64,000 nt of DNA. Origin: Allomesorhizobium camelthorni. Its GTDB lineage: Bacteria > Pseudomonadota > Alphaproteobacteria > Rhizobiales > Rhizobiaceae. The stretch is from positions 18,828-82,827 of the forward strand of contig NZ_JAAKZF010000019.1 in the NCBI RefSeq assembly GCF_011045125.1, given 5' to 3'. Made by a program: the position numbers and the translations under genes. Positions 42,711 to 51,121 of the stretch are shown in pieces (the first letter of the stretch is position 1; each line of letters starts with the position of its first letter). The notes under the pieces are model-generated. The model was not told the origin of the DNA. It saw nothing but the letters and a program-made list of their open reading frames with translations, and did not search any database.

Positions 42711-44047
42711 GCATCACAAACGCAGACGTTTCCACCATCCTGATGGACAAGGTCGCCGACTGGCTGAGCCATTCGTCGCTCGTCGGCGACGATCTCGAAA
42801 CAATGGTGCGCGGCTTCTGCGAAAGGCTGGCCGCCGCGGGTCTTCCGCTGGCCCGCGTACATCTCAGCTTTTCGATGCTGCACCCGCTCTACGACGCGCT
42901 CGGCTTCACCTGGGAGCGCGGCACCGGCATGCATGTCGAAGGCTTCCGCAAGAAGCCCGGCGAGACTGCCGAGCGTTTCCTGCGCAGCCCCTATTACCAC
43001 CTGCTCAGCAACAATCTCGATCATCTCAGGCGGCGCATCGATCCGGAAGGACCGTCTGAGTTCCCGATCTTCGACGACCTCAAGCTGCTCGGCGTCACCG
43101 ACTATCTCGCCTTCAAGCATTGGTTCGACGGCGACAACAACCAGGGCATGCTCGGCTCATGGTCGACCGACAATCCCGGCGGCTTCAGCGAAAACATGAT
43201 CGCGGCGCTGCTGCGCGTGCAAAACCATCTGGCGGTGGCGGCCAAGATGGCGGTCCTCAGCAAGCTCGCCGACAATATGCTGACCACCTATCTCGGCGGC
43301 GACGCCGGCAAGCGCGTGTTGAACGGCCAGATCAAGCGCGGCGAGGGAGACACGATCCGCGCGGCGCTGGTGATGGCCGACATGCGCGGCTCGACCATGC
43401 TCGCGGAGCGCGAAGGCCGCGAGGTCTATATCGAGACGCTGAACCGCTTTTTCGACGCCATCGCGGCGCCCTTCAACCGCAGGGGTGGCCAGATCATGAG
43501 CTTTCTGGGCGACGGCTTCCTGGCCGTCTATCCCTGTGACCGTCACCGGGAGCCTTCGGAAATCGCCTGCCGGGCCGCACTTGCCGCAGCGTTCAAGGCG
43601 AGCGCCCGCATGGCCGACCTCAACGAGGAGAGGAAGCAGAAAGGGCTGGCCGAGATCGGCTACGGCATCGGACTGCATGTCGGCAATGTGATGTTCGGCA
43701 ATGTCGGCCTAACCGACCGCCTGACGTTCTCGGCCTTCGGCTCAGCCGTCAACGAGGTGCAGCGCCTGCAGGTGCTGACCAAGAAATATCCGCACCGCCT
43801 CATCGCCAGCAAGGATTTCGCAACCTATACCGGTGGAGGATGGGTGACGCTCGGCAAGGAGAAACTGGCCGGGGTGAGGCAGAAGCTGACGATCCTGCAC
43901 CCGGACGTCACCGACATCGAGATGACCGACGAGGACGGGTTCGAGGTGACTTACGACGGCATGTCGGACGCCGAGCAGTTGATGCTCTTGATTCGTGGTG
44001 GCGGACAATCCATGATTGAAGTGAACGGGGGAAAGAAGCTGCAATGA
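42707..44047 (+). CDS. Class III adenylate/guanylate-cyclase domain protein
   Basis: 446 residues, soluble. Residues about 1-200 form an N-terminal domain without recognised family (contains LGVTDYLAFKHWFDGDNNQG). The catalytic domain (about 220-410) shows MADMRGSTML with the first metal Asp, FLGDGFLAVYP with the second, and AVNEVQRL with the catalytic Asn and Arg. The purine-selecting Lys before the GD hairpin is replaced (IMSFLGDG), so base choice is uncertain. GAGGA precedes the ATG. It overlaps FkbM upstream and the polysaccharide lyase gene downstream, both by 4 bases. Its product is the natural ligand for the nearby cyclic-nucleotide-binding protein. Confidence 0.88.
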   Translation: MSITNADVSTILMDKVADWLSHSSLVGDDLETMVRGFCERLAAAGLPLARVHLSFSMLHPLYDALGFTWERGTGMHVEGFRKKPGETAERFLRSPYYHLLSNNLDHLRRRIDPEGPSEFPIFDDLKLLGVTDYLAFKHWFDGDNNQGMLGSWSTDNPGGFSENMIAALLRVQNHLAVAAKMAVLSKLADNMLTTYLGGDAGKRVLNGQIKRGEGDTIRAALVMADMRGSTMLAEREGREVYIETLNRFFDAIAAPFNRRGGQIMSFLGDGFLAVYPCDRHREPSEIACRAALAAAFKASARMADLNEERKQKGLAEIGYGIGLHVGNVMFGNVGLTDRLTFSAFGSAVNEVQRLQVLTKKYPHRLIASKDFATYTGGGWVTLGKEKLAGVRQKLTILHPDVTDIEMTDEDGFEVTYDGMSDAEQLMLLIRGGGQSMIEVNGGKKLQ

Positions 44048-45003
44048 ACACGACGATCCGCTCCGTCGGCCTGGCGGCCGCCTTTTGCATGTGCTGCCAG
44101 ACCGGCGCCTTGGCGAATTCGGACGTTCTCATCGACAGTTTCGACGGTTCCGATTTTTCCGAATCGGGCGGCCTTTATTACAAGGAAAATTTCGAACAAA
44201 GCGCGGGCCGCGTCGAATTCCAGAAAGCCGTGACCCGCAACGGCGGCGGGGCACTGAAACTCAGCATCAAGCCGCTCTGCGGGGCCACCGCAAGGAGTTG
44301 CAGCGAGCGTGCCGAGATCTGGGAAAAGCCCGAGCTGCGCGTGCCCTACGACCAGGGCGTCTGGTATGGCTTTGCCGTGAAATTCGCCGACCCGGTGCCG
44401 AATGACGACCATCGCTACCTGATCGCGCAGTGGAAGCGGGAGATCGAACCGGGCGCCGAAGGCGATTTCAGCCCCTTCTTCGCCTTGCGGCTGCGGCAGG
44501 GGAAGCTCCACGCCACGGTCGAAACCAACTATGTGGCTCCCACCAACAAGACCGGAGACGGCGTCGGGCCGAACTGCACGACCGGCGGCACGCCGGTCTG
44601 GCTCCGCCCCGAAACCAACCAGATGCGTGCGCTGGTGGCTACCGACGCCGCCTGGGGGCCCGGCGACGGCCCGCTGTTCAACACCTGTACGAACGCGATA
44701 AAGGTCATCGACCACGGCAACAAGCTGCCGGCTCCGGGTTCCGGCTGGATCGATTTCGCCGTCTACACCAAGCCCGGCCCGGACGGGACGGGCCACATTG
44801 AACTCTATGCCAACGGCAAGCCGGTCGTCACCGTCAAGGGGCACATCGGCCATGCCGACAGGGGCCTGGGCAAGAACCAGTACTTCAAATTCGGCCCCTA
44901 TCGCGCGGCGCATACAACCGAATGGACCGTCTATTATGACGATTTCCGCCGCTCGCCGCGCTGCGCCGACGTGCTGGCCGGGGCGCCCTGTCCGATGCAA
45001 TGA
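44044..45003 (+). CDS. Secreted polysaccharide lyase (heparin-lyase-I-like family)
   Basis: 319 residues with a Sec signal peptide (MNTTIRSVGLAAAFCMCCQT, cleavage near GALAN). The beta-jelly-roll pattern of the Polysacc_lyase (PF14099) family is visible: SCSERAEIWEKPELRVPYDQ, GVWYGFAVKF, LIAQWKREIEPG and NQYFKFGPYRAAH. Such enzymes cleave uronic-acid-containing polymers by beta-elimination in the periplasm or outside the cell. Seven or more Cys in the mature part suggest disulfides. It overlaps the cyclase gene by 4 bases and precedes an oligomer importer operon. Confidence 0.85.
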   Translation: MNTTIRSVGLAAAFCMCCQTGALANSDVLIDSFDGSDFSESGGLYYKENFEQSAGRVEFQKAVTRNGGGALKLSIKPLCGATARSCSERAEIWEKPELRVPYDQGVWYGFAVKFADPVPNDDHRYLIAQWKREIEPGAEGDFSPFFALRLRQGKLHATVETNYVAPTNKTGDGVGPNCTTGGTPVWLRPETNQMRALVATDAAWGPGDGPLFNTCTNAIKVIDHGNKLPAPGSGWIDFAVYTKPGPDGTGHIELYANGKPVVTVKGHIGHADRGLGKNQYFKFGPYRAAHTTEWTVYYDDFRRSPRCADVLAGAPCPMQ

Positions 45004-45098
45004 CGCTCTCGGGCCGGCACGAGCGGGCGGAACGTTCTACCGCAAGTTTCTGTTTTATTGATCGCTAACACTAGGCAGCCCAATAGCTGTGCGATAAT

Positions 45099-45120
45099 CT
45101 CCGCTCGTCGAGCAGCGGAG
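45099..45120. promoter_or_regulatory. Hairpin and possible promoter before the family-5 ABC transporter operon
   Basis: CTCCGCT (45099-45105) pairs with AGCGGAG (45114-45120) around an 8-base loop, right after GATAAT (45093-45098), a possible -10 box without a good -35. The 149-base spacer after the polysaccharide lyase gene otherwise shows nothing, so the importer may have its own promoter here. Confidence 0.4.
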
Positions 45121-45152
45121 ACGGGGAAGTTCAGCGCTCGGACAGGGGAACC

Positions 45153-47051
45153 GTGCGGGCGATGAATTCAGGCGCTGACCTTTTAAGGATCGAAGACCTC
45201 GGCATATCCTTTGCGATCGTCGGTGGCCCTGTCCATGCGGTCAAGCGGGCCAATCTGCGCATCCTGCCGGGCAAGGTGACGGCGCTGGTCGGCGAATCCG
45301 GCTCCGGCAAATCGGTCATCAGCCAGGCGGTGATGGGGATTTTGCCGCAATCGGCGCGCGTGCGCGGCCGCATCCTGTTCAACGATCCGGAAAATTCCAA
45401 CGGCCCGGTCGACATCCTGCAGATGCCGCGCGACGGGCAGGAAATCAGGGCGGTGCGCGGGAGCCGCATCGGCAAGATATTCCAGGAGCCTATGACCTCG
45501 CTGTCGCCGCTGCACACGATCGGCGACCAGGTCGGCGAGGTGCTGAAGATCCATACCGAAATGTCCGGGGCGGAGATAAAAGACCGCACCAAAGAGATGC
45601 TCGGCCTGGTCGGTTTTCCCGATCCGCGCCGCGCCTACGACATGTACCCGTTCGAGCTGTCCGGCGGTCTGAGGCAACGCGCGATGATCGCGATGGCGCT
45701 GATCTGCCGGCCGGCGTTGCTGATCGCCGACGAACCGACGACGGCTTTGGACGTGACGATACAGGCGCAAATCCTGCAATTGCTGCGCGAGTTGCAGAGC
45801 AAGCTCAACATGGCGATGCTTTTGATCACGCACGATCTCGGCGTTGTGGCCAATGTCGCCGACGAGGTGGTGGTCATCTACCACGGCGAGATCATGGAGG
45901 CGGGCCCGGTCGAGGCTATCTTCCGCCGGCCCGGCCACCCCTATCTGAAGGGGCTGATGGCGGCCGTTCCGCATTTCGACATGAAAGCTGGTGAGCGTCT
46001 GAAGGCGTTGCGCGAGGTGCCGGTCAACGTCGAGAACCTGCTAGGCAAGCAGAAGCCGGCGAAAGCCGCTTCCGACACGCTGTTGTCGGTCTCCGGCCTG
46101 AGCAAATCCTTCACGACGCGAAAATCCGGCTGGTTCGGCAAGCACGCGCAGATCGCCGTGCGCGCTGTCGACGACGTCAGCTTCGACATAAAGCGGGGCG
46201 AATGCCTCGGCCTGGTCGGCGAGAGCGGCTGCGGCAAGACCACCGTCAGCAAGATATTGATGCGCGCAGTGACTCCCGAAGCCGGCTCGGTCATCTACAA
46301 CAGCGACCAGGGGCCTATCGACATCCTCGCCGCCCAAGGCGAAGCGCTGCGCACGCTTCGAACAAAAATCCAGATGGTCTTTCAGGATCCGGTCTCGTCA
46401 CTGTCGCCGCGCCTGACCGTGCAGAACATCCTCAGCGAGCCCTTGGAAATCCACGGCCGCGGCGATGCGCGCTCCCGGCTCGAGACCGTTCGCTCGCTGC
46501 TGCAGGCGATCGGGCTCGACCAGCGCTCGATCAACCGCTACCCGCACTCGTTTTCGGGCGGCCAGCGCCAGCGCATAGGAATTGCGCGCGCTCTGGCGCT
46601 TGGGCCCGACCTGCTGATCTGCGACGAGCCTGTTTCGGCACTGGACGTTTCCGTGCAAGCGCAGATACTAAACCTTCTGAAGGATCTGCAGAAGGAGCTC
46701 GGCCTGACCTATTTGTTCATCTCGCACAATCTCGCCGTGGTGGATTATATGGCCGACCGTATCGCCGTGATGTGCGGCGGCCGGATCGTGGAACTCGCGC
46801 CGCGCGAGACGCTGATGAAGCGGCCGGTCCATCCTTATACGCGCTCGCTGCTCGCTGCCGTACCGTTTCCCGATCTCGACCGGCCGCTCGACTTCGAGAC
46901 GCTGCAGGCCAGCGGCGCATCCGACACCAGCGCCTGGGCTCCACAATTCCGAGAGGACGGCGACGAGGACGCGCTGTCGCCCACCGATCTCGGCGGCGGC
47001 CATCTGGTTCTGGCGCGGCGAAGCGCCGACATGCGGGAGTTGCGGCAGTGA
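45153..47051 (+). CDS. Oligopeptide/oligosaccharide-type ABC transporter ATPase, two fused domains (DppD-DppF type)
   Basis: 632 residues; two complete ATPase domains in one chain. Domain 1: Walker A GESGSGKS, signature LSGGLRQR, Walker B LLIADEPTTALD, H-loop ITHDLG. Domain 2 (from about residue 310): GESGCGKT, FSGGQRQR, LLICDEPVSALD, ISHNLA. Both sites look active. Each domain ends with the oligopeptide-type RPxHPY(L/T) motif. GTG 45153 has AGGGGA at 4 bases; ATG 45162 is an alternative. First gene of a four-gene importer operon in the unusual order ATPase, binding protein, permease, permease. Confidence 0.93.
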   Translation: MRAMNSGADLLRIEDLGISFAIVGGPVHAVKRANLRILPGKVTALVGESGSGKSVISQAVMGILPQSARVRGRILFNDPENSNGPVDILQMPRDGQEIRAVRGSRIGKIFQEPMTSLSPLHTIGDQVGEVLKIHTEMSGAEIKDRTKEMLGLVGFPDPRRAYDMYPFELSGGLRQRAMIAMALICRPALLIADEPTTALDVTIQAQILQLLRELQSKLNMAMLLITHDLGVVANVADEVVVIYHGEIMEAGPVEAIFRRPGHPYLKGLMAAVPHFDMKAGERLKALREVPVNVENLLGKQKPAKAASDTLLSVSGLSKSFTTRKSGWFGKHAQIAVRAVDDVSFDIKRGECLGLVGESGCGKTTVSKILMRAVTPEAGSVIYNSDQGPIDILAAQGEALRTLRTKIQMVFQDPVSSLSPRLTVQNILSEPLEIHGRGDARSRLETVRSLLQAIGLDQRSINRYPHSFSGGQRQRIGIARALALGPDLLICDEPVSALDVSVQAQILNLLKDLQKELGLTYLFISHNLAVVDYMADRIAVMCGGRIVELAPRETLMKRPVHPYTRSLLAAVPFPDLDRPLDFETLQASGASDTSAWAPQFREDGDEDALSPTDLGGGHLVLARRSADMRELRQ

Positions 47052-48943
47052 TCACCCGGCGCACCGCCCTCGGCGTCATCGGCTCGGCCCTGCTGCCCGG
47101 AACGCTGCGAGCCGCCGACCGCGAACCGGAATTCTTCAAGTCGCAGTTGGACGAAGGCAAGCTGCCGCCGGTCGCCGAGCGGATGCCGCGGATGCCGCGC
47201 ATCGTCAAAGTCGCGTCGATGGGCCGCCAACCCGGCCAGCATGGCGGGACGGTGCGGACGCTGATCGGCAGCCAGAAAGACATCAGGCTGATGACCATCT
47301 ACGGCTATGCCCGGCTGGTCGGCTATGATGAGACACTTACCCTGCAGCCGGATATTCTGGAAAGCTTCACCAGCGAAGAGGACCGCGTCTTCACCTTCCG
47401 CCTGCGCGAAGGCCACAAATGGTCAGACGGCAGCCCGCTGACGCCGGAAGACTTCCGCTATTGCTGGGAGGACGTTATCAATGATGAAGATTTGGGTGGT
47501 GTCGACACCGCTCTCGTGGTCGACGGCAAAGGACCGACATTCGAGATCGTCGACCCGCTGACCGTCCGCTACACCTGGCATGCGCCCAATCCGGACTTCC
47601 TGCCGAAGCTCGCCGCACCGCAGGCGCTGAGCCTCGCCGTGCCGGCGGCCTACCTCAGGCAATTCCACAAAAAGCACCAGGACAAGGCCAAGCTCGAAGA
47701 GCTGATGAAGCAGCACAAGGCCAAGAAGTGGACCTCGCTGCACATCCGCATGGCCCGGCAGTATCGCCCGGAAAATCCCGATCTGCCGACGCTCGACCCG
47801 TGGCGCAACACCGTCAAGCCGCCTGCCGAACAGTTTGTTTTCGAGCGCAATCCGTTCTTCCACCGCGTCGACGAGAACGGGCTGCAACTCCCTTATATCG
47901 ACCGGTTCGTGCTGAATGTGAGTTCGTCGTCGATCATCCCGGCCAAGGCCGGCGCGGGCGAGAGCGATCTTCAGGCGATCAACCTCGATTTCACCGACTA
48001 CGCCTTCCTGAAAGACGCCGAGAAGCGCTATCCGGTGAAAGTCAGTCTCTGGAAGAAGACGTTAGGATCGCGAATCGCGCTGCTGCCCAACCAGAATGCA
48101 GGCGACGTGGTCTGGCGGCCGCTGCTGCGCGACGTCAGGGTGCGGCGGGCGCTGTCGCTGGCTATCGACCGGCGCGAAATCAACATGGCCGTGTTTTACG
48201 GGTTGGCGAAACCAAGCGCCGACACGGTGCTGCCCGAAAGCCCGCTCTTCCGCCCTGAATATGCGCAGGCGTGGATCGAGCACGACCCGGCGCAGGCGAA
48301 TGCCCTGCTCGACGAGGCCGGGCTCAATGTGCGTGACGATGACGGCATCCGCATCCTGCCCGACGGCCGCCCGGCGCAGATCATCATTGAGAGCGCGGGC
48401 GAAAGCACACTGGAAACCGACGTGCTGGAACTGGTCGCAGACCACTGGCGCAATGTCGGCCTCGCCCTCTTCATCCGAACCTCGCAGCGCGACGTGTTCC
48501 GCAGCCGGGCGCTTGCCGGCGAGATCATGATGTCGATCTGGTCGGGCATCGACAATGGCGTGCCGACAGCGGACATGAACCCCGGGCAACTGGCCCCGAC
48601 GGCCGACGACCAGCTGCAATGGCCGGTCTGGGGATCCCACTATCTGTCGCATGGCGAGATCGGCGAGGCGCCCGACGTGCCGGAAGCTGCCGAACTGGTC
48701 AGACTGCTCAAGGAATGGCGCCATACGGTGACAACGCCGGAACGGGCCGCGATCTGGCACAAGATGCTGTCCATCTACACGCAGCAGGTGTTCTCGATCG
48801 GCATCGTCAACGCCACGCAGCAGCCTATCCTGGCCACGACCCGCCTGCGAAATCTTCCCAAGGAGGCGCTCTACGGCTTCGATCCGACCTGCTATTTCGG
48901 AGTCTACATGCCCGATACGTTCTGGCTCGGCGAGGAAACCTGA
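47048..48943 (+). CDS. Family 5 extracellular solute-binding protein
   Basis: 631 residues from a GTG that overlaps the ATPase stop (GTGA). Signal peptide with twin Arg (MITRRTALGVIGSALLPGTL, cleavage near RAAD). SBP_bac_5 features: FTFRLREGHKWSDGSPLTPE, DPLTVRYTW, VRRALSLAIDRREIN and a C-terminal half with DADMNPGQ-like loops. The protein is about 100 residues longer than typical dipeptide binders, as in members that bind oligosaccharides or long peptides. With the lyase gene next door, import of polysaccharide fragments is plausible; peptides cannot be excluded. Confidence 0.9.
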   Translation: MITRRTALGVIGSALLPGTLRAADREPEFFKSQLDEGKLPPVAERMPRMPRIVKVASMGRQPGQHGGTVRTLIGSQKDIRLMTIYGYARLVGYDETLTLQPDILESFTSEEDRVFTFRLREGHKWSDGSPLTPEDFRYCWEDVINDEDLGGVDTALVVDGKGPTFEIVDPLTVRYTWHAPNPDFLPKLAAPQALSLAVPAAYLRQFHKKHQDKAKLEELMKQHKAKKWTSLHIRMARQYRPENPDLPTLDPWRNTVKPPAEQFVFERNPFFHRVDENGLQLPYIDRFVLNVSSSSIIPAKAGAGESDLQAINLDFTDYAFLKDAEKRYPVKVSLWKKTLGSRIALLPNQNAGDVVWRPLLRDVRVRRALSLAIDRREINMAVFYGLAKPSADTVLPESPLFRPEYAQAWIEHDPAQANALLDEAGLNVRDDDGIRILPDGRPAQIIIESAGESTLETDVLELVADHWRNVGLALFIRTSQRDVFRSRALAGEIMMSIWSGIDNGVPTADMNPGQLAPTADDQLQWPVWGSHYLSHGEIGEAPDVPEAAELVRLLKEWRHTVTTPERAAIWHKMLSIYTQQVFSIGIVNATQQPILATTRLRNLPKEALYGFDPTCYFGVYMPDTFWLGEET

Positions 48944-48945
48944 AC

Positions 48946-49944
48946 GTGCTGCGATACATCATCTGGCGCATCGCCGTAATGATACCGACGCTGCTTCTGA
49001 TATCGGCGTTGATCTTCATCATCATCGAATTGCCGCCGGGCGACTATTTCGAAAGCTATGCCGCCGAATTGCGCGCCATGGGCGAAGGCGTCGACATGGA
49101 CAAGCTGGAGGCGCTGCGGGCGGAGTATGATTTCGACAAGCCGCCGGTGGTCCGCTACTTCCACTGGCTCGCGGGCATGCTGCAGGGCGATTTCGGCTAT
49201 TCGTTCGAATATCAGCTGCCGGTCAGCGACGTTGTCGGCGACCGGCTGTGGCTGACCGTCCTGGTCTCGTTCGTGACGATCGTCTTCACCTGGGTGATAG
49301 CCTTCCCGATCGGCATGTATTCGGCGACCCATCAGTATAGCTGGGGCGATTACGGCCTGACTTTCCTCGGCCTGATTGGCATAGCGATTCCCAATTTCAT
49401 GCTGGCGCTGATCCTGATGTATTTCGCCAATATCTGGTTCGGCACCTCGATCGGGCATCTGATGGACCAGCAATATCTCGGTGAGCCGATGAGCTGGGCC
49501 AAGGCCAAATCCATCCTCGAACATATCTGGATCCCGGTCATCATCATCGGCACCGCGGGCACGGCCGGAATGATCCGGCGGTTGCGCGCCAACCTGCTCG
49601 ACGAGCTTCAGAAGCAGTATGTGATGACGGCGCGCGCCAAGGGCCTGCATCCGTTCAAGACGCTGGTCAAATATCCGATGCGCATGGCGCTGAACTTCTT
49701 CATGTCGGACATCGGCTCGATCCTGCCGGCCATTATTTCCGGCGCCGAGATCACCGCGATCGTGCTTTCGCTCGAGACGACCGGCCCGATGCTGATCAAG
49801 GCGCTGCAGAGCCAGGACATGTATCTCGCCGGATCGTTCCTGATGTTCCTGGCATTCCTCACCGTCATCGGCGTCCTGATCTCCGATCTGGCGCTGGCGC
49901 TTCTCGATCCGCGCATCAGGCTACAGGGCGGCAGCACCAAATGA
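48946..49944 (+). CDS. DppB/OppB-type ABC transporter permease
   Basis: 332 residues from GTG 48946, 2 bases after the previous stop. Six membrane helices (first IAVMIPTLLLISALIFIIIE) with the family's LPPGDYF segment after helix 1 and the EAA-type docking loop YVMTARAKGLHPFKTLVKY. The periplasmic loop between helices 4 and 5 (WFGTSIGHLMDQQYLGEPMS) is longer than in simple dipeptide permeases. It overlaps the next permease gene by 4 bases. Confidence 0.92.
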   Translation: MLRYIIWRIAVMIPTLLLISALIFIIIELPPGDYFESYAAELRAMGEGVDMDKLEALRAEYDFDKPPVVRYFHWLAGMLQGDFGYSFEYQLPVSDVVGDRLWLTVLVSFVTIVFTWVIAFPIGMYSATHQYSWGDYGLTFLGLIGIAIPNFMLALILMYFANIWFGTSIGHLMDQQYLGEPMSWAKAKSILEHIWIPVIIIGTAGTAGMIRRLRANLLDELQKQYVMTARAKGLHPFKTLVKYPMRMALNFFMSDIGSILPAIISGAEITAIVLSLETTGPMLIKALQSQDMYLAGSFLMFLAFLTVIGVLISDLALALLDPRIRLQGGSTK

Positions 49945-51116
49945 ACGCACCGCTTCCCCCGCCCGGCGCTCCGCTCGAGCACTACGTCTCTACCGCGCCT
50001 TTCGACCCCCAGTCGGTGGAGGTGATGACCGAGGAGCAGATGCGCGTCTATCAGGCGTCGCAAATGCGGCTGATGTGGTGGAAGTTCAAGCGGCACCGGC
50101 TGGCGCTGGCGTCCGGCATCTTCCTGGCCACGCTCTACGTCATGATCGTGTTCTGCGAATTCCTCGCGCCCTACAATCTGCACACGCGCAATGTCGACTT
50201 CATCCACGCGCCGCCGCAGCCTATCCACATGTTCCATGAGGGGCAGTTCGTCGGGCCGTTCGTCTACGGCCGGCAGATGAACCTGAACATGGATACGCTA
50301 AAGCGGGAATATACCGACGACCGAACCGACGTTCAGCCGCTGCGTTTCTTCTGCCGTGGCGACGGCTACGAATTCTGGGGCCTATTCGAGGGCGACCTCC
50401 ATATCGTCTGCCCCGCAGAGGGCGGCCAGATGTTCCTGCTCGGCACCGACAGGCTCGGGCGCGACGTGCTGTCGCGCATCATCTACGGCGCCCGCATCTC
50501 GCTGACGATCGGGCTTATCGGCATCACTTTCAGCTTCGTGCTCGGCATCGTGATCGGCGGGCTCGCCGGCTATCATGGCGGTGTGCTCGACCTCGTCGTG
50601 CAGCGCATCATCGAGGTGCTGCAATCGATCCCGAGCATCCCGCTATGGATGGCGCTGGCGGCGATCATGCCGGTGACGTGGAGTCCGATCCTGATCTATT
50701 TCGGCATCACCGTCATACTCGGCCTGTTCGACTGGACCGGCCTCGCCCGGGCGGTGCGCTCCAAGCTCTTGTCACTGCGCGAGGAGGATTATGTGCTGGC
50801 GGCGCAGTTGATGGGCGCCAAAAGCAGCCGCATCATCGGACGACACCTCATTCCCGGCTTCATGTCGCACCTCATCGCGACGGCCACGATCTCCATACCG
50901 GGCATGATCCTCGGTGAAACCGCGCTCAGCTTCCTCGGCCTGGGGCTCCGGCCGCCGATCACCAGTTGGGGCATCCTGCTGACGGAAGCGCGCAGCGTCA
51001 GCGTGATCGCCTTCTATCCATGGCTGCTCTACCCGATGATCCCGGTGATCCTGGTGATCCTCGCCTTCAACTTCCTGGGCGACGGCCTGCGCGACGCGGC
51101 CGATCCGTATCGGTAG
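49941..51116 (+). CDS. DppC/OppC-type ABC transporter permease with large periplasmic insertion
   Basis: 391 residues, about 90-100 more than ordinary DppC. After helix 1 (LALASGIFLATLYVMIVFCEF) there is a soluble insertion (about residues 75-165) that includes FHEGQFVGPFVYGRQMN, two Cys (FFCRGDGYEF and HIVCPAEGG) able to form a disulfide, and then the standard GTDRLGRDVLSRIIYG motif. The EAA loop is EEDYVLAAQLMGAKSSRI. The extra domain may contact the long binding protein. Last gene of the importer operon, converging with ugd with 5 bases between stops. Confidence 0.92.
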   Translation: MNAPLPPPGAPLEHYVSTAPFDPQSVEVMTEEQMRVYQASQMRLMWWKFKRHRLALASGIFLATLYVMIVFCEFLAPYNLHTRNVDFIHAPPQPIHMFHEGQFVGPFVYGRQMNLNMDTLKREYTDDRTDVQPLRFFCRGDGYEFWGLFEGDLHIVCPAEGGQMFLLGTDRLGRDVLSRIIYGARISLTIGLIGITFSFVLGIVIGGLAGYHGGVLDLVVQRIIEVLQSIPSIPLWMALAAIMPVTWSPILIYFGITVILGLFDWTGLARAVRSKLLSLREEDYVLAAQLMGAKSSRIIGRHLIPGFMSHLIATATISIPGMILGETALSFLGLGLRPPITSWGILLTEARSVSVIAFYPWLLYPMIPVILVILAFNFLGDGLRDAADPYR

Positions 51117-51121
51117 GACGT

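Noticed and set aside
42707..44047. GGDEF diguanylate cyclase
   Set aside because: There is no GG(D/E)EF motif; the AVNEVQRL segment and two separate Asp motifs are those of class III nucleotide cyclases.
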